Below, piece by piece: positions 44,301 through 53,057 of a stretch of 64,000 nt of DNA. Below the pieces are notes generated by a model. The model ran no database searches. It saw nothing but the letters and a program-made list of their open reading frames with translations, and was not told the origin of the DNA. This stretch comes from Berkiella sp964496435 (GTDB lineage Bacteria > Pseudomonadota > Gammaproteobacteria > Berkiellales > Berkiellaceae), in the NCBI GenBank assembly GCA_964496435.1, contig CAZBZP010000009.1:48761-112760 (forward strand), read 5' to 3'. Every line of letters starts with the position of its first letter. Within the stretch, counting starts at the first letter, position 1. The translations under genes and the position numbers were made by a program.

Positions 44301-46649
44301 GAGAAAACTAAATCTTTTAGTAACATATTCAATCAATAATGGGATCTGCTCAGGAAGCAGCAATTTAACTAATAAATCTGCATATAAAGCGTTATCCCCC
44401 TTATATAGTTTTATATATTGTCGTGCCTGTTTTACTAGTGCCGACTCATTTTGGGTTTTGTTGACAATGTCCGCTTGCTTAATATCGTTAATATAGGAAG
44501 CATATTTATTATAAAATAATTGAAGAGCACCAACTTCATATATTTCAGAAGACTCAAGTGCTAATTCCTTTTTCTGTCCATCCAATAGTATTTTATTAAT
44601 TAAAATAAATTTCTCTTCAATCGCCATTTGTCTGTTTGTTTTCCAGTTCTCAAAAGCTTGAGGGGCATATCTTCGCAAAAATTCATAAACAGATGCAGTG
44701 CCATCATCCCCAGTCTCAAATAAATATTTAGTCGCTATCAAGTTCATTAATTGTGCAAAAGATTGTTGTTTATCGTCTTTATTCAAAAGACAATTTACTT
44801 TTAGCATTAGGGCAGCATCATCGATGCTATTTGCTGGCACTTCACTTCTATTGATAATGTTTACAAGCGCTTTAATTGCATCAACTTTTTCGTTAGACCA
44901 ATATCGCTGGGCGAAATTCATAAAGGAAATCAAAGCGTCTTCATTAAGCGTTCTATGGTTCTCTTCAGCTTTCTCATTAAGCAAGAAATCAAATTTTTGC
45001 AAAATAAAAATAGGATCTGAAATACTGTTAAATTTACGAATATCCTCTTGTTCACCATAGATTCGAATAAACTTTTCTAGATCATCAATTAATCCTTTAT
45101 AAAAAGTAAAAGATTTAGAGGTTATGCTAGAAAGCATTAATCGTTCATAATCCTCAACTATTATTTTCGCAATATTTCTATATTTTAATGCTATCGTTCT
45201 TCTTGCATCAGAGACTTGTTCTCGCCACAGAGAAAAAAACTGATATGAAGCAAAGCGGTTTAAAAAAGGTACGAAGCTAAACAGATATCCTGACAACCAG
45301 GAAGGTCGTGCTCTTTCTCCTCTTCTTGATTCATTATTTAGCATTCTTGGCAAAGATAATGCTGCCATGAATGCAGGGCTATCGCTTATATAATTTAAAT
45401 TTAAACCATATCCTTGTGATTTGTAAGCTTGAAGTAACATTTCAAATTGGGTCGCTTGACGGTGGCTTTCATTAATAAATGTTATTGTCTCATTGTAATC
45501 ACCTAAAAATTTACGTTTTAACCATCCCCAAAAGCCTTGGCTATATTGATTTACTCTAAAAAACCAATATCGAGCCCAACTATCGGGCTTATAAGATGAT
45601 TGATGAGGAATGAGATGCGCTAGTTTAGCTGGAACAACCAGATCATCTTGCACAACAACTTCAATTAAATTTTTATTATCTGGATTGGTAACCCATCGAG
45701 CCGATAACCATTGATGATACCAATGTTTATCTGTTGCCTGCTGGACTATTTGTAAAGCTTGTGCAAAGTTATCAAACTCCATCTCAAATGTTTTGGTATG
45801 CGCTGGGAGTTCCACTAAATCTGAGATCTGTGCTAATTGATCTTGAGGTATTTCATTTAGCACAATACCTTGCAAATCTTTAATTAACCCTAATAAAGCA
45901 TCATCACATCGTAAATTATTGCATAAGGTCGCTGCGCGTATTCGCCATCCCAAAGCATTAAAACATTGTTGCTCAATCGTAGCTAAGGTGTGACGATTGC
46001 TTGTAATTAAATTCAAAATATTTTTATCAGTAACAAGTAACGAATTAGGATTAATTTTACTGCTCAAAAAGTCAAGCATGGCTTTCATATTATCAAGCTC
46101 ATGCATTAGCTTTAAAATATCGCGTGTATTGCCTTTTGAGAGAATACCTTGCCCCAACCATGCCTGTTGTATTTCTTCAAGTTTCGCTAACTTTGATTGA
46201 TCATTTGCACTAACAAGCGCTTTCAACCTAGTCCAAGGTGATTTTTCAGTATCAAAGGGCTCTGAAACATGACTGTAACTTTTTAATAGTTGCATTTTGC
46301 TTTCATAAGCATTCATATCGGCTAGGTTTTGTTCATATATCTTTTTTCTTGCTGATAAGTCCTTTATCATTAATACGCCGCTGTGATACTCTTTGTCGCT
46401 GACACCCCATCTTTGTTTTGCAATACTAAGCGCATTATTATAATCTTCCTGACTTTCATATGCTTTTTGTTGAAACAACGTTTCTTGTGTTGTTTCATTT
46501 AATAATTGATTAATGAATTTGCAATCATGATTAAAGACATCGAAATAGCTAAGCATTTGCTCATCTACTTTTGCTTTGCCATATAAGTCATCGAGCCTCA
46601 TTTTTACTGATTCTGCACTGCTTTCTTCAAATTCAGTAAATAATGTCAT
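41361..46649 (-). CDS. Giant helical protein of unknown function (1762 residues)
   Basis: I recognise no family. The protein is soluble-looking throughout, rich in Leu, Lys, Asp, Asn and Glu, with helix-forming patterns and few prolines. There is no signal peptide and no clear transmembrane helix; the most hydrophobic part is near residues 430-465 (WLSGYLFSFVPFLNRF). The start ATG 46649 lacks a strong ribosome site, but the frame is fully open for 5.3 kb, excluding chance. Size, composition and isolation resemble effectors of intracellular Legionellales, and a helical-repeat scaffold is plausible. Function is unknown. Confidence 0.8.
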   Translation of the reverse strand: MTLFTEFEESSAESVKMRLDDLYGKAKVDEQMLSYFDVFNHDCKFINQLLNETTQETLFQQKAYESQEDYNNALSIAKQRWGVSDKEYHSGVLMIKDLSARKKIYEQNLADMNAYESKMQLLKSYSHVSEPFDTEKSPWTRLKALVSANDQSKLAKLEEIQQAWLGQGILSKGNTRDILKLMHELDNMKAMLDFLSSKINPNSLLVTDKNILNLITSNRHTLATIEQQCFNALGWRIRAATLCNNLRCDDALLGLIKDLQGIVLNEIPQDQLAQISDLVELPAHTKTFEMEFDNFAQALQIVQQATDKHWYHQWLSARWVTNPDNKNLIEVVVQDDLVVPAKLAHLIPHQSSYKPDSWARYWFFRVNQYSQGFWGWLKRKFLGDYNETITFINESHRQATQFEMLLQAYKSQGYGLNLNYISDSPAFMAALSLPRMLNNESRRGERARPSWLSGYLFSFVPFLNRFASYQFFSLWREQVSDARRTIALKYRNIAKIIVEDYERLMLSSITSKSFTFYKGLIDDLEKFIRIYGEQEDIRKFNSISDPIFILQKFDFLLNEKAEENHRTLNEDALISFMNFAQRYWSNEKVDAIKALVNIINRSEVPANSIDDAALMLKVNCLLNKDDKQQSFAQLMNLIATKYLFETGDDGTASVYEFLRRYAPQAFENWKTNRQMAIEEKFILINKILLDGQKKELALESSEIYEVGALQLFYNKYASYINDIKQADIVNKTQNESALVKQARQYIKLYKGDNALYADLLVKLLLPEQIPLLIEYVTKRFSFLMKGHKQENERIDYADYEFVRYLSQHPIIMDSLASLIQNEYQGDNLELAEIVLSMNNAKLNAIYFGKYFSTLLNLGNYKQLLQDKDNFNQYCSSDDFNKITSAALSKVVEECIQNENWKKCESDEFHNLIETFGSLENKENYRLQRITRLLKKSNSDETKTYLCEVSRKLNGKLEDTLFTLPHMKKALDDTLALQVKQLLQNEQWEGHTQYFLEFFLSSASKDLLYDMRIQWLCDYLAHPKKFADENALERSYMEAKYHYQNKDVPNEEVSLETFYGKPNARRIKEVIIGFLEKIESPLTDEQMALIRRYLKDPMFALDGKGPFYCKKFEIYQKMLKILHMINEGDYQGAVKFCELFVDEIHGLEELNALNQSADREEVINYDKKMLSMVVVALQKKYRELIVTKDVLDAQVIDQPIIMKKIDNERSSLKRIILESGLTQELKKAIQDMSEKEERAAVRAVNFANKLNFKTLHLINLNADVAYLFKNYLSESAKAYISKRIDIVKAYLSENDMLHAGLCAYQRIMESNSDEKDKQNDIELIERYRAKQRDYALMADNVALKLIATLDEGAPLTKCSLFNELKGSYQSAFIHDISVLTKKSLIRALELRIERMILQNDNVTLSDRSDWQKHGKLLGWLATSNTKEEKGAREKVQNLVKVSLEEAKKSLLTLIDKYDNVFLNKKEANKNILEASTYLPSQEVLQQEKTLLKQGLFIRSFGDDLQKKTLDRLLAEVAKRQRKVMMNALNGPFVEHCLDYADTLLTLSGSGKQRVECIHLIDAWNRYRGVNMADVRSVAIENAIPQYINDFDNAIFQYFIKKHDLNENFTQLMLDKIDKWQLTDELIEPNQLLKSHPIAEFKQILVEQAQKVKHGMFYSGPSNNDAEKLFVSFCLALQAHQLANIWEKRLSQNPKGLRSFKPDDISEPLSSMVKTLSKKFDIGRNQFNESISRAIHKDKESFASWSAIETPENLSTQTKQKLVQ

Positions 46650-46821
46650 TACTACTACCCCTTACCTGATAAATGACTATTTATGGATATATATGCGGTA
46701 TTTTCAAGAAATACATCACCTGTTTGGTGATAGGCATTAGGAGGATTATAGTAAAAGAAAAGTGCTAATTAGGATTATATACGCTATTTAAAACGGCTCT
46801 TCATTTAATCAGTTTTAGCAT

Positions 46822-48111
46822 TTATAAACGCCAAATATTCACATCTACATTTCTAAATGCTTCTTTATCGAGAATGGATTTAACATCAACAATTAAACGA
46901 TTATTATCAAATTTTTCAGCATAGTTTTCTGCTGTTAATTCTCTATAATATGTATGCGCCACGCATAGCACCAAGGCGTCAACATCAAAAATATCATCCC
47001 ATTCCATCAGTTCAATTTCATATTCTTTATAAGCTTCTTCTTTATCTGCAATGGGATCATGCACTAATATATCTATACCAAAAGATTGCAATTCATTAAT
47101 GACATCTACCACTTTAGTATTACGGATATCTCTGCAATTTTCTTTGAAGGTAAGTCCTAAGATCCCTACTTTGGCACCCTTAATGCGGCTGCCTAAATGG
47201 ATCATTTGCTTCACTGTTTGATCTGCCACATATTTACCCATGCCATCATTAATTCTTCTGCCTGCTAAAATGACTTCGGGTCTATATCCTAATTGTTTTG
47301 CTTTATGTGAAAGATAGTAGGGATCAACACCAATGCAATGGCCACCTACTAAGCCAGGTTGGAAAGGCAAAAAGTTCCATTTTGTTTTTGCGGCATTTAT
47401 CACTTCCTGCGTATCAATATTCATTTTTTCACAAATTATGGCTAATTCATTCATTAAAGCAATATTAAGATCTCGCTGTGTGTTTTCAATGAGTTTTGCC
47501 GCTTCAGCAACTTTTATGTTGGGTGCCCGATAAACACCTGCTTTAATCACGCTGCCATAAACCTGCGCAATAAGATCTGTTGTTTCTGGATCAAGCGCAG
47601 AGATTATTTTGGTAACTTGGCTAAAGCTATGTTTTTTATCACCAGGGTTAATGCGCTCTGGTGAATAGCCTACTGAAAAATCAACACCGGCTTTAAGTTT
47701 TGCAAACCTTTCCAAGACAGGGATACATTCTTCTTGTGTCGCGCCAGGATAGACCGTTGATTCAAATACAACGATATCATTGGGTTTTAAAAAGGGGCCT
47801 AAAATTTCACAAGCATTATATAAAAAGCTTAAATCTGGTTTATGAGCACCATCATTAGGCGTTGGTACGCAGACTATATAAAAATCAGCGGCACTTAAAG
47901 CCTGTTTTTCATGCGTGAATTGTATCTGCGCTTTGTTTAATTCTTCAGCACTGATTTCTTGATTGTGATCAAAGCCCTTTTTGAGATCGTTAATACGCTT
48001 TGGGTTACTATCAAATCCAATGATAGGATTGCTTTGCATCCCAAAAGCAACTGCAACAGGTAATCCTACATACCCAAGCCCGATTACTGCTATTTTCCTT
48101 TGATGCCCCAT
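46822..48111 (-). CDS. UDP-N-acetyl-hexosamine 6-dehydrogenase (TviB/WbpA type)
   Basis: This 429-residue enzyme belongs to the UDP-glucose/GDP-mannose dehydrogenase family. It has the Rossmann motif AVIGLGYVGLPVAVAFG at the N-terminus, STVYPGATQEEC, and the catalytic cysteine loop VGGHCIGVDPYYL near residue 260. Similarity in style is greatest to the Vi-antigen TviB and O-antigen WbpA/WbpO enzymes, which oxidise UDP-GlcNAc or UDP-GalNAc to the uronic acid for surface polysaccharide. No other polysaccharide genes are adjacent, so the partner pathway is elsewhere. Exact sugar substrate uncertain. Confidence 0.88.
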   Translation of the reverse strand: MGHQRKIAVIGLGYVGLPVAVAFGMQSNPIIGFDSNPKRINDLKKGFDHNQEISAEELNKAQIQFTHEKQALSAADFYIVCVPTPNDGAHKPDLSFLYNACEILGPFLKPNDIVVFESTVYPGATQEECIPVLERFAKLKAGVDFSVGYSPERINPGDKKHSFSQVTKIISALDPETTDLIAQVYGSVIKAGVYRAPNIKVAEAAKLIENTQRDLNIALMNELAIICEKMNIDTQEVINAAKTKWNFLPFQPGLVGGHCIGVDPYYLSHKAKQLGYRPEVILAGRRINDGMGKYVADQTVKQMIHLGSRIKGAKVGILGLTFKENCRDIRNTKVVDVINELQSFGIDILVHDPIADKEEAYKEYEIELMEWDDIFDVDALVLCVAHTYYRELTAENYAEKFDNNRLIVDVKSILDKEAFRNVDVNIWRL

Positions 48112-48138
48112 CCTTGGCTCCTCTGGCGGTTTTTAGCT

Positions 48139-48160
48139 AAGAGAAATGCTGCTTTCTCTT
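48139..48160. repeat. Hairpin in the divergent region of the dehydrogenase and RDD genes
   Basis: AAGAGAAA and TTTCTCTT pair perfectly around a six-base loop, 28 bases upstream of the dehydrogenase start. It may be an operator or a leader hairpin. Confidence 0.35.
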
Positions 48161-48230
48161 ATAATCCTGTATTAAGTATATCAATATAAGATAGAATTGA
48201 GGTCAATTTCACCTATGCATTGTTAAGAAT

Positions 48231-48674
48231 ATGAAAAAAAGTAATTCACCCAACCTAATTAATTTTCCTAACGCCCCCTTTTTTCGACGCTTCGCTGCAT
48301 TGGTATATGATAGTTTTATTGTCTTTTCCTTTTTACTGCTTGCCACAACAATTGCGCTTATTGTGAATAAAGGTGCCTCCTTACAACCTTATCGTTGGCT
48401 ATTTTTGGCATACCTATTTATAAGCACTGGACTCTTTTTGAGTTGGTTTTGGAAAACCAGCGGCCAAACTTTGGGGATGTTGGCTTGGAAAATTCGGGTT
48501 GTAAACGGCGAGGGTACAGCACTCACATGGCGCCAAGCATTTTGTCGCTATCTACTTAGTTTTGTAACAATACTTTGTGGTGGGCTTGGTTTTCTCTGGT
48601 GCCTCATTGATAAAGAAAAACAAAGTTTACATGACAGAATGCTACATTTTAAAATGATTAAATATCAACAATAG
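48231..48674 (+). CDS. RDD-family membrane protein
   Basis: The 147-residue protein has three transmembrane helices and the family features: FFRRFAALVYDSFIVFS (the Arg and Asp of RDD), SGQTLGMLAWKIRVV and FLWCLIDKEKQSLHDRML. RDD proteins are of uncertain function; some transport ions or compatible solutes. It converges with the EEP gene. No operon partner. Confidence 0.88.
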   Translation: MKKSNSPNLINFPNAPFFRRFAALVYDSFIVFSFLLLATTIALIVNKGASLQPYRWLFLAYLFISTGLFLSWFWKTSGQTLGMLAWKIRVVNGEGTALTWRQAFCRYLLSFVTILCGGLGFLWCLIDKEKQSLHDRMLHFKMIKYQQ

Positions 48675-48690
48675 CTGATAATAATTTATT

Positions 48691-50658
48691 CTATTTTTTG
48701 TGTCTGTCTGGCCGCCAAGAACCTATGTTCTCTTCTTTAGCGCTAGGCGTTTTAGAGGTGTCAGAAATATATATCGCTTTTCTTTTATCTCCATGGGTTG
48801 AAAATTGACTGATAAAAATCGCCTTTCTAGCATCTTTCTCACTTTGTGGTTTAGTTTTCATCTCCTTTGCTCGTAATTGTGGTAGTTCGGGCAATGGAAC
48901 CATCGAATCCATCGCTTTTTGTATTTCCCTTTGTGCTTTCGTTAATTCTTTAAATTGGCCTAAGCCTTTAAATACAGAGTCTATCTCAGCTTTTTGATTA
49001 TGTAGCAATGTTTTGTTATTACATTTTGCAAAAGCATTATCTATCATCATGGCACTATAACGCTCGGCAAGCGCAATTATGAGCTCTTTCTCACCTGGTG
49101 GAAATTTGCTAATTCCTTCCCCTCTTAATTCTTGCACAGCATTTTTAAGATTTTGGCATTTTGTTAAGAGATTATGAGTTTGCGTTAAGGAAGCTGTGTC
49201 TCTTGCTTTAACAGCTTGATTTACCTTGGCACTGATTTCTTGGACATTGCGGTAAAGCATTTCTTTATTAAAAAGATTCTTTTCTAAGGCGTTTATTACT
49301 ACATTATATTTTAATTGATCATTACCTTGTAAATCATTCCATATTTCTTGCGATATGCCCGCATAAAGACGTATAAATTCATCATGTGTTTGAGTTGAAT
49401 CATGATACATCAAACCTTGGGCCTTTTCTAAAAGTGCGTTGTAATCTCTGGCGCCTTTTAATGCTTCAATTTCTTGTATTTCATTTTTAATTTCATTTAT
49501 GGGTAGTCTCTTTTTTATAAACTCACCTACAATTTTAAATTTCTCCTGGTTATCTTTTGGTGGTGGCGTTACTTTAAATTCACGAATCACCGGGAGATGA
49601 TCTGATTTATGAAAAAACCATTTAGTCCCTTTTTGATTAAGCTTAAAAAAGGACTGATCAAAAGGTTTATTACTATATTTAGCTTCAACGGGTAACCCAC
49701 AAATATAGGCAACTCTATCTAAAAATCCCCCCTTTGCTACATTCTCACGTCCTCTTGTATCTTGCGTTGCCTTTAACTGTCCTTCTGATAAGTTATCGTT
49801 ATTTTTAAAAACATGTCCATAGGTGCCATGAAGTTGTAGTTTACCCATCTTCATTTGGGGATCGATGTTCATATCAAATCCATAGCGGCCAAAATTGGTT
49901 TGTGCGCTTTTATCCTTTATTGTGCCATCCCTCATTAAATAATCTCTCTCGTTAAAATCTCCCATGATCACACGAAATGTAGTTGCTTCTTTATAAATTT
50001 CATTAAAATTTTTATCTTTAGCACTTAATCCTTCATTTTTAAAATACTTCCTGGCATGTGCACGACGTTTTGAATCACTTCTTGCATTAAGATGTCCACC
50101 TGAAATAGAAACATCCATCAGTTTGCCTGCTGCTCTGTGATATAACTCACCTTTTATTGTAATAATGGATTTATTTTTCTTTTCATTTTTATGTGTATTT
50201 TTGCCAGGCTCAAAGTCGATACGGGCTTTTGCATTTTGTAATTCATAAGGCAGTTTCACCAAAATGGCCGAACTTACACGATTGCGATCTGTCAGCAGCG
50301 CTTTGGCTAAAGTAGCTTTACTATTGTTGGCACCTGCCATGGTGGTATGAAATTGAGGGGAATCAGTTTTCACAAGCACATAGTGTTGATTTGGATCTTT
50401 TATTTTTGCATTCAGTTTTTGCAAAATTTGATCTTGCAATCTTTCACCATCATCAGCTAATTCTTCTTGGGTACTTATTGCAAGTACAGTGGGCAATAAA
50501 GGACCTGCTTGTGCTATTTGGCCCATTATCTCTTCAACGGCTTCTTTTGAGGCTTTTTGATTGCCCATATTCCATGATATTGCTTTGATCGTTATGGGGC
50601 CTTCAGCAGACATGTCTAATACCTTCACAATTCCAATATGAACCTGAACTAAAGACAT
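48691..50658 (-). CDS. Endonuclease/exonuclease/phosphatase (inositol polyphosphate 5-phosphatase-like) protein
   Basis: The first 360 residues carry the EEP metallo-phosphoesterase motifs in order: SWNMGN (28-33), STQEE (62-66), SGGHLNAR, MGDFNER, FLDRVAY and SDHLPV. The order and the GDFN-x-R, DRV and SDH-x-PV elements resemble inositol polyphosphate 5-phosphatases more than DNA endonucleases. Residues about 365-620 are a helical domain of unknown function, and the tail is Lys/Ser-rich. ATG 50613 with upstream AAGG is an alternative start, 15 codons in. There is no signal peptide. Activity on host phosphoinositides is inferred from the motifs only. Confidence 0.78.
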   Translation of the reverse strand: MSLVQVHIGIVKVLDMSAEGPITIKAISWNMGNQKASKEAVEEIMGQIAQAGPLLPTVLAISTQEELADDGERLQDQILQKLNAKIKDPNQHYVLVKTDSPQFHTTMAGANNSKATLAKALLTDRNRVSSAILVKLPYELQNAKARIDFEPGKNTHKNEKKNKSIITIKGELYHRAAGKLMDVSISGGHLNARSDSKRRAHARKYFKNEGLSAKDKNFNEIYKEATTFRVIMGDFNERDYLMRDGTIKDKSAQTNFGRYGFDMNIDPQMKMGKLQLHGTYGHVFKNNDNLSEGQLKATQDTRGRENVAKGGFLDRVAYICGLPVEAKYSNKPFDQSFFKLNQKGTKWFFHKSDHLPVIREFKVTPPPKDNQEKFKIVGEFIKKRLPINEIKNEIQEIEALKGARDYNALLEKAQGLMYHDSTQTHDEFIRLYAGISQEIWNDLQGNDQLKYNVVINALEKNLFNKEMLYRNVQEISAKVNQAVKARDTASLTQTHNLLTKCQNLKNAVQELRGEGISKFPPGEKELIIALAERYSAMMIDNAFAKCNNKTLLHNQKAEIDSVFKGLGQFKELTKAQREIQKAMDSMVPLPELPQLRAKEMKTKPQSEKDARKAIFISQFSTHGDKRKAIYISDTSKTPSAKEENIGSWRPDRHKK

Positions 50659-50733
50659 ATTTGGTTGAGAATAAGTTCAGTCACCTTGAACAATTAAGGC
50701 AATTACACGCAAAAATGATAAATTATTGCTGAT

Positions 50734-51801
50734 TTAACGCGTTCTTTTTAATAAAAGGAAGCCTATCATCAAAAACAACAAGGTTGGAATAATGGCGCCC
50801 AGGATAGGCGGTATTTGATAAACCAGCGTTAAAGGACCGAATAACTGGTTGAAGGTATAAAAAACAAAGCCTACCAAAACACCTACTAACATACGAAGCC
50901 CCATGGTAGCAGAGCGCAAGGGCCCAAAAATGAAAGGGATAGCCAAGAACATCATAACCAAGGTCGCAAAGGGCCTTACAATTTTCTGCCACAAAGCAAG
51001 TTGGTAGGGTTTTGACTCAAGATGATTTTTTTGTCGATACTTGATGGTGTGCCATAAACCAATGATGGAGAGATCATCAAGATCTTTTATGCCAACTTGG
51101 CTTAATACCTGTGGAGAAAGGTTACTTACCCAGTCTAATTCTTCAATATGCTGGCGTGTCGTTTTGTTTTCATCAAAAACGGTTTCTTGAATTTCATGTA
51201 ATACCCAATGATCATTGACATAATCTGCATTGAGCGCAAAGCTCGCTTTACGCAGCTCCATGTTTTTGTCAAATTGATATAAGGTGACCCCTTCAAGGTG
51301 CCCCGTGTGTGTCATTGATTGTATATGAATAAAATTATTCTCATCACGCATCCATGTGCCATTTTGTGTTCTTAAGGCTTGACCTTGACTCAACTTTATC
51401 GATTTTTGTTCATGCGCTATTCTCTCTGCAATAGGAGAAATCCATTCACCCACCAGCCAAACCACCATAGCAAGGATAAAAGCAAGTTTGAGCACGATTT
51501 GAATGATATCGCCTAAACTCATGCCAGCGGCGCGTAAAATAATTAATTCACTTCTAGAGGCTAACATCCCAAGCCCAAGCAACGTCCCAACCAAGGTTGC
51601 CATGGGAAAGAGCTGAGAAATATGTTGAGGCATGCTAAGCGCAATAAAGCTAAAGGCATCTAAGGTTGAATAGCTACCAGTGCCCACATAACGCAGTTCA
51701 TTGACCAATGAAAATATGAATTCTAAACCGATAAACAACGTGAGCACTATCAAGGTTGCAACGAGTATGGTTTTCCAAAGGTAGAGGGTAATTTTGTTCA
51801 T
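50734..51801 (-). CDS. lptG: LPS export permease LptG
   Basis: LptG pairs with LptF in the LptB2FG transporter that extracts lipopolysaccharide from the inner membrane. Six helices (three plus three) surround a periplasmic beta-jellyroll. Family stretches include SMPQHISQLFPMATLVGTLLG and ASRSELIILRAAGMSLGDI. Its ATG directly abuts the lptF stop codon. Confidence 0.96.
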   Translation of the reverse strand: MNKITLYLWKTILVATLIVLTLFIGLEFIFSLVNELRYVGTGSYSTLDAFSFIALSMPQHISQLFPMATLVGTLLGLGMLASRSELIILRAAGMSLGDIIQIVLKLAFILAMVVWLVGEWISPIAERIAHEQKSIKLSQGQALRTQNGTWMRDENNFIHIQSMTHTGHLEGVTLYQFDKNMELRKASFALNADYVNDHWVLHEIQETVFDENKTTRQHIEELDWVSNLSPQVLSQVGIKDLDDLSIIGLWHTIKYRQKNHLESKPYQLALWQKIVRPFATLVMMFLAIPFIFGPLRSATMGLRMLVGVLVGFVFYTFNQLFGPLTLVYQIPPILGAIIPTLLFLMIGFLLLKRTR

Positions 51802-52908
51802 TTAGCTAAACTTCTGCCTTAACCACTGATAACTTTGGTTTGCTCTACCGGATGCTTTGGCTAAAAAGAGCAAACCAAAGATCAGCATTAATGTATGAAC
51901 CCACCACACCCCAATGTTTGGCGCCAACATGCCACTGGCAACCCAACGTTTGCTCACTGTCAGTAAGTTAAAATAAACAATACAGATAACAATGGCGACA
52001 AAAAGTCTTGAAAAACGACCTTGTCTTGGTCCAACACGACTTAAAGGTAATGCTAGCAAGGCCAGCAAGGGCGCAGCCAAGGGTATGGATAGCCGCCATT
52101 GCAGCTCTGCCAAGTTACTGCGGGTGGGATCATCAAGGAGCATTTTGGTTGGCATAGTGCGATGAAAAAACAACCCTTCTTGCATTTTAGGGTTTTCAAG
52201 CAGCCTTTGATATTCATCAAAGTGCACAACATTATAATCCATTTGGCCTGGGCTGCCTTGATATCGCTTCCCATTTAACATCGTAAAATAGGTAGAGCCC
52301 TGCTTATCAGTAAAAATCTTCCCTGCTTGTGCGCTGATTAAGCTCCATGATTTTTGTTCACTGTTGTTTGGTTGCTCAGCTATAAAAACGCGGTTTAAGG
52401 TTTTACGATCATTACTTAATTCTGAAACATAAAAGACCAGTTTATCTTTTTGAAAGGAATGAAACCTGCCCGGGGCTAAGGTTTGTATCAATAGCATGGG
52501 GCCATCGGTGTGCAGTAATTGTTCGCGATATTGCGCAGATTTAGGCGCAAAATAACAGGTTAGACTTGCTGCTAAGAGCATAACGACAACGCCTAAGCTT
52601 AAAGTCACTGCTAATAATTTCCGCCAAGAAATACCACAAGCCAACATAACGGGAATTTCGTTTTCGGCAAAGAAACGGCTAAAGCACAATAAAATAGCCA
52701 AGAAAAGACCAATAGGTAAAAGGAATGCCAATAAATCAGGCACTTGGAATAAAATCACTTCAAATAAGACATTAGGTGGTATATTACCTATTGCAGCTTG
52801 TGCAACGAGGCGCACAAGTTTATTGCTAATCGCAATAAGCAAGATAACTAAGATAACTGCGAAGAAGGTATGGCTGACTTCACGATATAAATAGCGTTTT
52901 ATTAACAT
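51802..52908 (-). CDS. lptF: LPS export permease LptF
   Basis: The 368-residue LptF has the typical N-terminus (KRYLYREVSHTFFAVILVILL) with an early basic residue pattern. The coupling region is ENEIPVMLACGISWRKLL, and C-terminal helices contain PLSRVGPRQGRFSRLF. It diverges from pepA across 149 bases, the classic gammaproteobacterial arrangement. Confidence 0.96.
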   Translation of the reverse strand: MLIKRYLYREVSHTFFAVILVILLIAISNKLVRLVAQAAIGNIPPNVLFEVILFQVPDLLAFLLPIGLFLAILLCFSRFFAENEIPVMLACGISWRKLLAVTLSLGVVVMLLAASLTCYFAPKSAQYREQLLHTDGPMLLIQTLAPGRFHSFQKDKLVFYVSELSNDRKTLNRVFIAEQPNNSEQKSWSLISAQAGKIFTDKQGSTYFTMLNGKRYQGSPGQMDYNVVHFDEYQRLLENPKMQEGLFFHRTMPTKMLLDDPTRSNLAELQWRLSIPLAAPLLALLALPLSRVGPRQGRFSRLFVAIVICIVYFNLLTVSKRWVASGMLAPNIGVWWVHTLMLIFGLLFLAKASGRANQSYQWLRQKFS

Positions 52909-53057
52909 GCACCTTTCTTCATCGCATCTGTATGATTTATTGTTAGGCCTATTTGGCCAGAATTATACCTTTTATAAAGCTGAACAATAAACCATAAATA
53001 TCGTAAAATTACTAAGATCTAACACACATTCAGATATTAAACTAACTTGAGGGTGCT

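Noticed and set aside
48691..50658. EEP protein considered as a DNA repair exonuclease III
   Set aside because: The motif context (GHLNAR, GDFNER, LDRV) and the added helical domain fit inositol phosphatase-like or effector proteins better than XthA.
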